A stretch of DNA of 6,416 bases from Tardiphaga sp. Lineage in GTDB: Bacteria > Pseudomonadota > Alphaproteobacteria > Rhizobiales > Xanthobacteraceae. This document shows, piece after piece, positions 1 through 6,400 of this stretch (the first letter of the stretch is position 1; each line of letters opens with the position of its first letter). Location of the stretch: contig JAQGJF010000956.1 of assembly GCA_028290765.1 (NCBI GenBank), forward strand, positions 1-6,416. Reading direction: 5' to 3'. Position numbers and translations under genes: made by a program. The notes below the pieces were generated by a model, which did no database searches, was not told where the DNA came from, and saw only the letters and a list, made by a program, of their open reading frames with translations.

Positions 1-321
1 GGCAAAATGATCGAAGGTATTGCTGACCAGCCGCTTCATGCCCTCCACCGGCGGCAGGTCGCGCAAATCCTGATCCTGCTGCCGGGTGCGCAAATCCGCG
101 TAGATCCGCTCCAGCACCGCCAGGTACAGCGCATCCTTGGAGCCGAAATAATGATAGATCAGATTCTTGTTGACCCCGCTCTGCTTCGCGATGCGGTCGA
201 CCCGCCCACCGCTGAGGCCATGGGAGACGAATTCGATCCGCGCCGCGTCGAGAATCCGGGCCCGGCTGGCCTCCGGATTGCGGGTAACTTTTGGCGGTGA
301 CGCGGCCACGCTAAGCTCCAT
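1..321 (-). CDS. TetR-family transcriptional repressor, N-terminal part (cut by window edge)
   Basis: This is the N-terminal half of a TetR-family DNA-binding repressor. The 107 codons present run off the left edge, whereas the family is usually about 190-220 residues, so most of the ligand-binding domain is missing. The helix-turn-helix domain spans roughly residues 20-66: RARILDAARIEFVSHG, then GRVDRIAKQSGVNKNLIYHYF, then GSKDALYLAVLE. The IYHYFGSKDAL signature is typical of the family. It is the third gene of a leftward operon after hyuA and hyuB. The ATG at 321 overlaps the end of hyuB by 11 bp and has no well-spaced ribosome site. An alternative start is the GTG at 309-307 (residue 5), which follows GGAG (319-316) at 6 nt and begins just after the hyuB stop. 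It probably represses hyuAB and itself through the palindrome upstream of hyuA; this is inferred from position. The family call is secure; the ligand is unknown. Confidence 0.93.
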   Translation of the reverse strand, partial: MELSVAASPPKVTRNPEASRARILDAARIEFVSHGLSGGRVDRIAKQSGVNKNLIYHYFGSKDALYLAVLERIYADLRTRQQDQDLRDLPPVEGMKRLVSNTFDHFA

Positions 322-2095
322 GACGCACGCCCGACACCTCGGGCACGCCCGACACTTCGGGTGAGCCTAACCATCCGGATCCCGCGCGCGTCGAGCGTAG
401 CCGTGCCGACGCCTCGACGTCCAGCGCGCCATGCGCATCGAATGCAATAGCATAGTGCTTTTCGGCAAACCCCGCGGTGATCTTGCCGTCGAGGAAATCC
501 TCGCGGACCGCTTCCGGATCGCGCTTGAGCGGATCGCCGAACCCGCCGGCGCCGGCCTGTTCGTGAATGATCAGCGTATCCTTGACCACCGTCGTGGTGA
601 TCTTGCCCGGCAGCGCGCTGCGCTCGTTGCCGATCTCGATGAAATTGCGCGAGGCGCCGCCCGGCTCGCCGCCATTGAGCCCATAGGGCTGGAACGCGAC
701 GCGGTCGGTGCGCAGCTGCATCAGCGCCTCCGGCGCCAGGATGCGATAGCTGCGCCGGATGCCGACGCCGCCGCGATATTGTCCGGCGCCGCAACTGTCG
801 GGCACGAAACAATAGTCCTCGATGCGGACCGGGTGTTCGGCCTCCATCACCTCGACCGGCATGTTCGACAGGTTCTGCGAGGCGTTGGTGACCGCCTCGA
901 GCCCGTCCTTGTCGGGCCGGCCGCCCCATGCGCCGCAGATCATGTCGACGATGATGAAAGGCTGCCGGTTGGGCCGCAGCCCGCTGATGCAGATCACGCT
1001 GTTGCCGCCCTCGCCCGCCGCCGGCACCTTGTCCGGCACGATCTGCGCCAGCGCGCCGAGCATCGTGTCGAACACGCGGTAGCCGGTGAGCGCCCGCGCC
1101 GCGCAGGGCGCCGGCATCACCGGATTGAGCACCGATGCCTCCGGCGCCTTGACGGTGATGCAGCGAAACAGCCCGACATTGTTCGGCACGTCCTTCGCCA
1201 GCACGCAACGCACGCTCAGATAGGTCAGCGAATGGGTGAAGCTGAGCGTCGAATTGAGCGCGCCCTTCACCTGCGGCGACGAGCCGGTGTAGTCGACCAG
1301 CAGGGTGCCGTCGCCATTGACGGTGATCGCCACCTTGATCGGGATCGGCGTGTCGGAAAATCCGTCGCTGTCGATATGGTCGACGAAACGATAGGTCCCT
1401 TGCGGCCAGGTCGCGATCTCCTGGCGCGTCAGCCGCTCGGCATAGTCGAGCAGCTCCTGCATGTAGGCATCGACCTCGTCGGCGCCGTAGCGCTGCAGCA
1501 GCTTTTCCAGGCCGCGCCGGCCGACCTGGGCGGCGGCGAATTGCGCCGACAGATCGCCCCACACCCGGTCCGGCACCCGGACGTTGATCTTGATCAGGGT
1601 TTCCAGCGTGGTGTTGAGCACGCCGCGGTCATAGAGCTTCAGCGGCGGAATCCGCAGGCCTTCCTGGTAGATCTCGGTCGAATCCGAGGCGTTGGAGCCC
1701 GGCACGCGCCCACCGACGTCGGTGTGGTGACAGATCACCACGGCAAAGGCGCGCCGCCGGCCTTCGAAGAAGATCGGCACGAACATGAAGATGTCCGGCA
1801 GGTGCATGCCGCCATGATAGGGGTCGTTCATGATGACGACGTCACCGTCGTGAAGATCGCCCTCGAACTTCGCCAGCACCGACGCCATCGCTTCCGGGAT
1901 CGCGCCGAGATGCTGGGCGATGGTCTTGGCCTGCGCCACCATCTGGCCGTCGCCGGCGCACAGCGCCGCCGAAAAATCCATCACATCCTTGACGATTTCA
2001 GAACGCGCGATCCGCACCACCGTATACGCCATGTCGTCGGCGATCGAATCCAGCCCGCTCTTGATGACCGCAAAGGTGATCGGATCGACTTTCAT
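311..2095 (-). CDS. hyuB: Hydantoinase B / 5-oxoprolinase subunit B family protein (HyuB)
   Basis: This is the B (beta) subunit of an HyuA/HyuB-type enzyme, a cytoplasmic partner of the HyuA protein encoded just upstream. The family couples ATP use to opening hydantoin, 5-oxoproline or lactam rings, or to carboxylating ketones (acetone, acetophenone). The 594 residues match a nearly full-length Hydantoinase_B domain. It opens with MKVDPITFAVIKSGLDSIADDM. The family landmarks NDPYHGGMHLPD (90-101), HTDVGGRVPGS (124-134), GEGGNSV (361-367) and AGAGGFGDP (514-522) are present. The acidic and histidine residues in the first two are of the kind that bind metal in relatives. The ATG at 2095 overlaps the hyuA stop as ATGA, with GGAG about 11 nt upstream. 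The tail after about residue 572 is non-conserved and carries a PEVSGV duplication. No third small subunit of acetone-carboxylase type is seen next to it. The substrate cannot be fixed from sequence. Confidence 0.95.
   Translation of the reverse strand: MKVDPITFAVIKSGLDSIADDMAYTVVRIARSEIVKDVMDFSAALCAGDGQMVAQAKTIAQHLGAIPEAMASVLAKFEGDLHDGDVVIMNDPYHGGMHLPDIFMFVPIFFEGRRRAFAVVICHHTDVGGRVPGSNASDSTEIYQEGLRIPPLKLYDRGVLNTTLETLIKINVRVPDRVWGDLSAQFAAAQVGRRGLEKLLQRYGADEVDAYMQELLDYAERLTRQEIATWPQGTYRFVDHIDSDGFSDTPIPIKVAITVNGDGTLLVDYTGSSPQVKGALNSTLSFTHSLTYLSVRCVLAKDVPNNVGLFRCITVKAPEASVLNPVMPAPCAARALTGYRVFDTMLGALAQIVPDKVPAAGEGGNSVICISGLRPNRQPFIIVDMICGAWGGRPDKDGLEAVTNASQNLSNMPVEVMEAEHPVRIEDYCFVPDSCGAGQYRGGVGIRRSYRILAPEALMQLRTDRVAFQPYGLNGGEPGGASRNFIEIGNERSALPGKITTTVVKDTLIIHEQAGAGGFGDPLKRDPEAVREDFLDGKITAGFAEKHYAIAFDAHGALDVEASARLRSTRAGSGWLGSPEVSGVPEVSGVRHGA
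316..319 (-). promoter_or_regulatory. Possible ribosome binding site for a GTG start of tetR
   Basis: On the minus strand GGAG lies 6 nt before a GTG at 309-307 that is in frame with the TetR gene. The site falls inside the last codons of hyuB, whose stop is at 313-311. It supports a start four codons downstream of the ATG at 321, which itself has only a GAGG about 15 nt upstream. Either start would allow translational coupling to hyuB. Confidence 0.4.
327..362. repeat. 18-bp tandem duplication at the 3' end of hyuB
   Basis: Two adjacent 18-bp units, ACGCCCGACACCTCGGGC (327-344) and ACGCCCGACACTTCGGGT (345-362), differ at two positions. The unit length is a multiple of three, so in hyuB the duplication adds a six-residue repeat (PEVSGV PEVSGV, residues 579-590) without shifting the frame. 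It sits in the poorly conserved C-terminal tail of HyuB, immediately before the hyuB-tetR junction. It looks like a slippage duplication. Confidence 0.85.
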
Positions 2096-4182
2096 GCTTC
2101 AAACTCCAGCACGATGCAGCCGATCGCATCCTTGTGCACTCTGGCATCCGGCGGCACCACGATGGTGGCGTCGAATTCCTCGATGATCAGCGGTCCCTGC
2201 AGGGCCGACGCTCCGACCGCGCCGCGATCGACGATCTCGACCGCGACCGCCGCTTCGCCGCGCGCAAAGGAAATCTTGCGCTGGCCCGATTGCGACGATC
2301 CCGCTCGCGCCGCAATTTTCAGCCGGCCGAAATCGAGACGGTTGTCGCGCAGCCCGCGGCCGGCGACGCGCACCTTCATCAGCTCGATCGGCGTCTCGTC
2401 GCGGTAGCCATAGGTCTTGAAATATTCGGCGACAAAACGCTGCCGGATCTGGTCGAAATCCTCGCCCTCGAACGGCACCGTAAGCTCGGTCGCCTGGCCC
2501 TCGTGGCGCAGATCCGTTTCCCACAGGAACGCCGTGCGCTCCGCTTGGTAGCCGTCGGCCTTGAGCTGAGCCGCGACCTGGCGCTGCAGCCCCAGCTTGA
2601 TCGCCTGCAGATCGGCAACACCGATCGCGTCGAGGCGCCGGCTCACCGTCACCAGCGCGGTATGTTCAATATCGGAGGCGAGCATGCCGAGCGCGCTGAA
2701 GATGCCGGACATCGGCGGCACCACCACGCGCGGAATGCCGAGCTGGCGCGCCAGATCGGGCGCATGAACCCCGCCATTGCCACCGAACGCCATCAGAGTC
2801 AGGTCGCGCGGATCGCGGCCGCGCTCGACGGTGACGGCGCGGACGGCGCGGGCCATCGCCGCATTGGCCACCGCGCGGATGCCATGCGCCGCGTCGTGCA
2901 GCGGCAGCCCGAGCGGATCGCCGACATGGCGGGCGATCGCGGCCTCGCTGAGCGAGCGGTCGATGTGGAGCTTGCCGCCCGCCAGCGAGGAAGCATTGAT
3001 GAAGCCGAGCACGACATTGGCGTCGGTCACGGTGGGCCGGTCGTTGCCGAGGCCGTAGCAGGCCGGGCCCGGCACCGCGCCGGCGGATTGCGGCCCGACC
3101 ACCAGCAGGCCGCCCTTGTCGATGCCGGCCATCGAGCCGCCGCCGGCGCCGACCTCGGCGATGTCGATCGCCGGCACCTTGAGCATGTAGCCGCCGGCCT
3201 TGATGAAGCGACTCGAGGTCGAGATGCCGTCGCGGAATTCGTATTCCGAGGTCATGGTCGGACGGCCGTCCTCGATGATGACGGCCTTGGCGGTGGTGCC
3301 GCCCATGTCGAACACGATGACGTCGCGGTCGTTGCGCGCGATGCCGAGCCGCGCCGCGCCGATCACACCGCCGGCCGGCCCCGAAGCCACCACCAGCACC
3401 GGCTTCTCACAGGTGACGCTGGCGGCGAGCATGCCGCCATTCGAGGTCATGACCAGGATCGGCGCGGCGACGCCGATGCCGCGCAAGCCGGATTCGAGCT
3501 TCTGCAGATAGTTGCGCATCGCCGCCAGCAGATAGGCGTTCACCACTGTGGTGCTGGTGCGCTCATATTCCTTCATTTCCGGCAGCACCGCGCAGGACGT
3601 GGTCACCAGCAGATGTGGAAAGTTCGCCTTGAGGATCGCCTCGGCCTGCACTTCATGCGCCGGGTTGCGATAGCTGTTGATGAAGGCGATCGCCACCGCC
3701 TCGATGTCTTCGGCGACCAGCGCCTGGCCGGCGGCGATCACGCTGGCTTCCGACAGCGGCTCCACCACCTGCCCGTCGGCGGCCATCCGCTCGGTGACCT
3801 CCAGGCGATGGCGCCGCGGCACCAGCGGCTTCGGCTTGTCCCAGGTCAGGTCGAACATGTCGGGCATGCGGATGCGGCCGATTTCCAGCACGTCGCGAAA
3901 GCCGCGCGTGGTAATCAGTCCGGTCCGCGCGCCCTTGCGCTGCAGGATGGTGTTGGAGCCGACGGTGGTGCCGTGCAGCACCTCGGCGATCGCCTCCGGC
4001 GCGATCGACAATTCCGCCAGCAGTTGCCCGACCCCCTCGATCACCGCGACGCTCGGATCGGCCGGCGTCGACGAGATCTTGCTCTGGTGGATCAGGCCGG
4101 CATCGGTCAGCAGCGCAATATCGGTAAAGGTGCCGCCGATATCCACCGCGACCCGAAACCTGTTGACCGTCCCCGCCGCCAT
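2092..4182 (-). CDS. hyuA: Hydantoinase A / 5-oxoprolinase subunit A family protein (HyuA)
   Basis: This is the ATP-binding A subunit of an HyuAB-type enzyme, 696 residues and of normal length. In relatives it activates the substrate carbonyl by phosphorylation, and HyuB completes ring opening or carboxylation. The N-terminal domain has the phosphate-binding motif VAVDIGGTFTDIALL (11-25) and HGTTVGSNTILQRKGARTGL (70-89). The central domain has SGPAGGVIGA (267-276), the second ATP-site motif FDMGGTTAKA (291-300), DIAEVGAGGGSMA (340-352), GPQSAGAVPGPACYG (363-377) and FGGNGGVHA (466-474). A C-terminal domain follows from about residue 510. The ATG at 4182 is the only start placed before the conserved core; AAGG lies 11 nt upstream, a rather long spacing. 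It is first in the operon hyuA-hyuB-tetR and ends in an ATGA overlap with hyuB. A TetR-type palindrome lies 13 bp upstream of the start. N-methylhydantoinase, 5-oxoprolinase, lactamase or ketone carboxylase activity are all possible. Confidence 0.96.
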   Translation of the reverse strand: MAAGTVNRFRVAVDIGGTFTDIALLTDAGLIHQSKISSTPADPSVAVIEGVGQLLAELSIAPEAIAEVLHGTTVGSNTILQRKGARTGLITTRGFRDVLEIGRIRMPDMFDLTWDKPKPLVPRRHRLEVTERMAADGQVVEPLSEASVIAAGQALVAEDIEAVAIAFINSYRNPAHEVQAEAILKANFPHLLVTTSCAVLPEMKEYERTSTTVVNAYLLAAMRNYLQKLESGLRGIGVAAPILVMTSNGGMLAASVTCEKPVLVVASGPAGGVIGAARLGIARNDRDVIVFDMGGTTAKAVIIEDGRPTMTSEYEFRDGISTSSRFIKAGGYMLKVPAIDIAEVGAGGGSMAGIDKGGLLVVGPQSAGAVPGPACYGLGNDRPTVTDANVVLGFINASSLAGGKLHIDRSLSEAAIARHVGDPLGLPLHDAAHGIRAVANAAMARAVRAVTVERGRDPRDLTLMAFGGNGGVHAPDLARQLGIPRVVVPPMSGIFSALGMLASDIEHTALVTVSRRLDAIGVADLQAIKLGLQRQVAAQLKADGYQAERTAFLWETDLRHEGQATELTVPFEGEDFDQIRQRFVAEYFKTYGYRDETPIELMKVRVAGRGLRDNRLDFGRLKIAARAGSSQSGQRKISFARGEAAVAVEIVDRGAVGASALQGPLIIEEFDATIVVPPDARVHKDAIGCIVLEFEA

Positions 4183-4195
4183 GCACGCCCCGACC

Positions 4196-4213
4196 TTACT
4201 AACCAGTTAGTCA
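4196..4213. promoter_or_regulatory. Palindromic operator upstream of hyuA, probable TetR site
   Basis: The sequence TTACTAAC-CA-GTTAGTCA has a perfect 6-bp inverted repeat (ACTAAC 4198-4203, GTTAGT 4206-4211) with a 2-bp centre, and the next pair outward but one also matches. Size, centre and position are those expected for a TetR-family dimer site. It begins 13 bp upstream of the hyuA start and covers the expected transcription start of the candidate promoter, so binding would block initiation. The TetR gene at the end of this operon is the obvious candidate to bind it, but that link is inferred. Confidence 0.65.
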
Positions 4214-4242
4214 AGAACAGCAGCGGCACGCCGGGATGTCAA
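4214..4242 (-). promoter_or_regulatory. Candidate promoter of the hyuA-hyuB-tetR operon
   Basis: Read leftward, a perfect TTGACA -35 (4242-4237) is followed after 17 bp by TGTTCT (4219-4214), which matches the -10 consensus at only three positions. Transcription would begin near 4207, inside the palindromic operator, giving a leader of about 25 nt. A second -35-like TTGACT (4214-4209) lies within the operator but has no AT-rich -10 at the right distance. Confidence 0.4.
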
Positions 4243-4311
4243 GACGGCTTTTCGGGCGGCGGTGCCTGCGGCACGGGCAGGAAGCGGCCGGGCACAAACG
4301 CCCCACGGGTC

Positions 4312-4331
4312 GTCCCGGCGAATGCCGGGAC
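4312..4331. repeat. REP-like hairpin, GTCCCGGC-GAAT-GCCGGGAC
   Basis: A perfect 8-bp inverted repeat with a 4-nt loop lies in the gap between the end of the LacI-family gene and the hyuA promoter. It resembles the dispersed GTCGTCCCGGCGAA-type repeats I recall from Bradyrhizobium and relatives. It is positioned to end or stabilise the LacI-gene transcript, but no T-run follows on the minus strand, so an ordinary intrinsic terminator is less likely than a dispersed repeat. Confidence 0.6.
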
Positions 4332-4387
4332 CCCTGACCCCTGCCGTCAAGATTAGGTAAGGCCTCGACCCGACTGGGCGCCTGCCA

Positions 4388-5386
4388 TCACCCGCTGTCG
4401 CGCAGCACCAGTTCGAAACCGAGGTCGATGCGGCGCGGCCCGCTGCGCTCGAGAGTCAACTTCGCCGCGGTCCGTCCGATGGCGTCGCCATGGACCCGAA
4501 CGGTGCTGAGCCTCGGGGCGATCAGCCGGCCCATCTCCAGATCGCCGAGCCCGATGACGGCGACCGGCTGCCCGATGGCCGGACCGTCGCGCAGCAATCC
4601 GGCATTGCGCAGCCCGGCCATGAAGCCGATGGCATGCGCGTCGTTGGCTGCGAACACCGCATCCACATCGGGCAGGCTCGCCAGCGCGACGACGCTTCCC
4701 GACGCGTTGCGGTCGAGGATTAACCGGCGCGGCTCGCTGACGCCGGCGGCCAGGACTTCGTCGCGGAAGCCGAGCCAGCGGCGGGTCGCACGCGGATCGT
4801 CGCCGCCGATAAAAGCGAGGCGCCGTCGACCCTGCGCAACCATGTGCCGGGCGACGGCGACGCCGGCCGCGTAGTTGTCGAATCCTGCGACGGCATCGAT
4901 CGGTGCGGCCGGAAGATCCCAGGTCTCCACGATCGGAATGCGGGCGCGTCGCAGCAGCCGGCTGCCCTCGTCGGTGGCCGGCGAGCCCACCATGATGATC
5001 GCCTCGGGGCGCCGCGACAGCAGCGCCGCCAGCACATGGTTTTCGCGCACGGCGTCATAGCGGGACTGGGCCAGAATCACCGCATAACCGAGCGGCTCCA
5101 ATTCGTCGGACAGGCCCTGGACGGTATCGGCGAAGATCGAATTCGCGATCGTCGGCACCAGCACGCCGATCGAGTTGGTGCGGGCGGTGGCCAATGAGCC
5201 GGCCACCAGGTTGGGCACATAGCCGAGCTCCTGCATGGCGGCTTCGACGCGAGCCCGGGTTTTCGGTGCCACCAGCCCCGGCAGGCGCACCACCCGGCTG
5301 ACCGTGATCGACGATACGCCGGCCAGGTCCGCCACGGCGGACAGGGTCGGAGGCAGGCGCGAGGGGTCGGATTCGGCAACGGTCAT
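4388..5386 (-). CDS. LacI/GntR-type transcriptional regulator
   Basis: This is a LacI-family repressor of 332 residues, the normal length. The N-terminal helix-turn-helix is at about 13-59 (TLSAVADLAGVSSITVSRVV, then LVAPKTRARVEAAMQELGYVPN), followed by a hinge helix with its usual leucine (NLVAGSLATART, 59-70). The periplasmic-binding-protein-like sensor domain follows: IGVLVPTIANSIFADTVQGL (73-92), AFIGGDD (191-197), AVFAANDAHAIGFMAGL (243-259) and VIGLGDLEMGRLIAPRLSTV (277-296). The hinge and early sensor region resemble gluconate-type regulators, but the ligand is not known. The ATG at 5386 is chosen because the frame upstream, open to 5752, is unlike any LacI protein and runs into the divergent gene. 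No good ribosome site precedes it. TATGAT at 5401-5396 is a possible -10 that would give a nearly leaderless message. It probably controls itself and the divergent dioxygenase through the two operators at 5446-5481. Confidence 0.94.
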   Translation of the reverse strand: MTVAESDPSRLPPTLSAVADLAGVSSITVSRVVRLPGLVAPKTRARVEAAMQELGYVPNLVAGSLATARTNSIGVLVPTIANSIFADTVQGLSDELEPLGYAVILAQSRYDAVRENHVLAALLSRRPEAIIMVGSPATDEGSRLLRRARIPIVETWDLPAAPIDAVAGFDNYAAGVAVARHMVAQGRRRLAFIGGDDPRATRRWLGFRDEVLAAGVSEPRRLILDRNASGSVVALASLPDVDAVFAANDAHAIGFMAGLRNAGLLRDGPAIGQPVAVIGLGDLEMGRLIAPRLSTVRVHGDAIGRTAAKLTLERSGPRRIDLGFELVLRDSG

Positions 5387-5432
5387 TTGGCCCGCATCAT
5401 AGCGAAAATTTCGGGGAAAGCACGAATTCGGC

Positions 5433-5461
5433 TTGTAACGACAAAATGACAGCGCTAACAT
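5433..5461 (+). promoter_or_regulatory. Candidate promoter of the PhyH-family gene
   Basis: TTGTAA (5433-5438) and TAACAT (5456-5461) are separated by 17 bp and each match the consensus at four of six positions. The -10 lies in the first LacI-type operator and the predicted start, near 5468, in the second. This gives a leader of about 60 nt and is a layout suited to repression. Confidence 0.4.
5446..5461. promoter_or_regulatory. LacI-type operator, site 1
   Basis: ATGACAGCGCTAACAT is an imperfect palindrome of form ATGnnAGCGCTnnCAT with the central CG typical of LacI/GntR-family operators. It lies 59 bp upstream of the LacI-family start and overlaps the candidate -10 of the divergent gene. 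The neighbouring regulator is the likely binder; this is inferred from motif form and position. Confidence 0.7.
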
Positions 5462-5465
5462 GAAA

Positions 5466-5481
5466 ATGACAGCGCTACCAT
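5466..5481. promoter_or_regulatory. LacI-type operator, site 2
   Basis: ATGACAGCGCTACCAT repeats site 1 with one difference, exactly 20 bp further on. That is about two helical turns, so both sites face the same side of the DNA and could be filled by neighbouring dimers. The flanking AAA before each site is repeated too, so the whole 19-bp unit (5443-5461 and 5463-5481) is duplicated. Confidence 0.7.
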
Positions 5482-5530
5482 TACAAGACCTGAACCGCGC
5501 AGATCGGGTCGGAATAGGGAGAGAAGCAGG

Positions 5531-6400
5531 ATGATTACGGAAGCGGATGTGACGGCCTACAAACGCGACGGCGTGATCGTGGTGCCCGACGTGCTGAACG
5601 CGGACACGCTGACCAAGGTGCGATCGGTGCTCGCCGAGCTGGTCGCCGGGGCGGCAAACACGCTCGAACATACCGATGTCTACGACCTCGAGCCCGGCCA
5701 TACCGCGGAAAATCCCCGCGTGCGCCGGATCAAGACGCCGCACAAGGTGCACGCGCTATTCGACGAGATCGTGCGCTCCTCCGCCGTTCTGGACATCTGC
5801 AAGCAGCTGATCGGTCCAGGGCTGCGGCTGCACGGCTCCAAGCTCAACATGAAGTCGGCGCATTACGGATCGCCGGTGGAATGGCATCAGGACTGGGCGT
5901 TCTATCCGCATACCAACGACGACGTTCTCGCGATCGGGGTGCTGCTGGACGATACCGATCTCTCCAACGGCCCGATGCTGGTCACGCCCGGAACGCACAC
6001 CTCCGAAGTCTGGAATCATCATGGCGACGACGGATGCTTCGCCGGCCTGATCGATCCCGATACCATCCAAAGCGAGATCGAACGTGCCGTCCCCTGCATG
6101 GGCCGCGCCGGCAGCATGTCGTTCCACCATGTGCGCGCGCTGCACGGCTCCGCCATGAACACCTCGGACCGCCCACGCAACCTGCTGCTGTACGAGGTCG
6201 CGGCTAGCGACGCCTGGACGCTGATGGGGGTCAAGGATTTCGCGGAATTCAACAGCCGCCTGCTGTCCGGCGAGCCCGTCGTGGCGCCGCGGATGACCGC
6301 CGTCCCGGTGCGGATTCCGCTGCCCCCGGCCTCGCGCCAGGGCTCGATCTACGAAACCCAGTCCGCGGCCAAGAAGTCCTATTTCACCCGCGCGGCGTGA
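5531..6400 (+). CDS. Phytanoyl-CoA dioxygenase (PhyH) family Fe(II)/2-oxoglutarate oxygenase
   Basis: This is a non-heme iron, 2-oxoglutarate-dependent oxygenase of the PhyH family, 289 residues and full length. The iron-binding triad is visible: His119 and Asp121 in EWHQDWAF and His205 in RALHGSAMN. Arg216 (DRPRNLLLYE) sits 11 residues after the distal His, as in human phytanoyl-CoA hydroxylase, and should hold 2-oxoglutarate. NGPMLVTPGTH (146-156) is the usual family turn. No signal peptide is seen, so it is cytoplasmic. Bacterial members hydroxylate varied small molecules, so activity on phytanoyl-CoA should not be assumed. The ATG at 5531 is preceded by AGGGAG (5516-5521) at 9 nt. The gene diverges from the LacI-family regulator across 144 bp that hold two operators, so it is probably repressed until an inducer binds that regulator. 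The remaining 16 bp of the window hold nothing identifiable. Confidence 0.93.
   Translation: MITEADVTAYKRDGVIVVPDVLNADTLTKVRSVLAELVAGAANTLEHTDVYDLEPGHTAENPRVRRIKTPHKVHALFDEIVRSSAVLDICKQLIGPGLRLHGSKLNMKSAHYGSPVEWHQDWAFYPHTNDDVLAIGVLLDDTDLSNGPMLVTPGTHTSEVWNHHGDDGCFAGLIDPDTIQSEIERAVPCMGRAGSMSFHHVRALHGSAMNTSDRPRNLLLYEVAASDAWTLMGVKDFAEFNSRLLSGEPVVAPRMTAVPVRIPLPPASRQGSIYETQSAAKKSYFTRAA

Larger units (their letters stand above)
5432..5487. repeat. Inverted repeat CTTGTAA / TTACAAG bracketing the LacI operators
   Basis: CTTGTAA (5432-5438) and its exact reverse complement TTACAAG (5481-5487) enclose the two LacI-type operators. Each arm contains TTGTAA, a 4-of-6 match to a -35 element, pointing inward across the operators from opposite sides. 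The arrangement could supply divergent -35 elements, or could be chance for a 7-bp match. Confidence 0.45.

Noticed and set aside
7..300. Open frame of 97 codons on the plus strand at the left edge
   Set aside because: It is the complement of the TetR helix-turn-helix region, which is clearly coding on the minus strand.
159..1562. Open frame of 467 codons on the minus strand, offset from hyuB
   Set aside because: It is an out-of-frame shadow of hyuB, made of Arg/Ala/Gly-rich sequence without motifs.
431..2407. Open frame of 658 codons on the plus strand covering hyuB
   Set aside because: It is antisense to hyuB with the same low-complexity Arg/His/Asp-rich composition and no family motif.
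4262..4274. Small hairpin GTGCC-TGC-GGCAC
   Set aside because: A 5-bp stem with a 3-nt loop in GC-rich DNA is expected by chance, and no T-run follows.
2134..4356. Open frame of 740 codons on the plus strand covering hyuA
   Set aside because: It is antisense to the well-supported hyuA gene, rich in Arg, His, Asp and Gly as expected from the complement of high-GC codons, and has no recognisable domain.
5387..5752. Upstream extension of the LacI-family frame
   Set aside because: The extra residues match no LacI N-terminus, would cover the divergent promoter and overlap the PhyH gene. The HTH domain begins properly after the ATG at 5386.
5756..6145. Open frame of 129 codons antisense to the PhyH gene
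   Set aside because: It lies entirely within a gene with an intact catalytic triad and has no motif or ribosome site of its own.
5828..6151. 12-bp direct repeat CTGCACGGCTCC (5828-5839 and 6140-6151) inside the PhyH gene
   Set aside because: Both copies encode LHGS in a strongly codon-biased gene. One holds the distal iron ligand, and chance plus codon bias explains the match.
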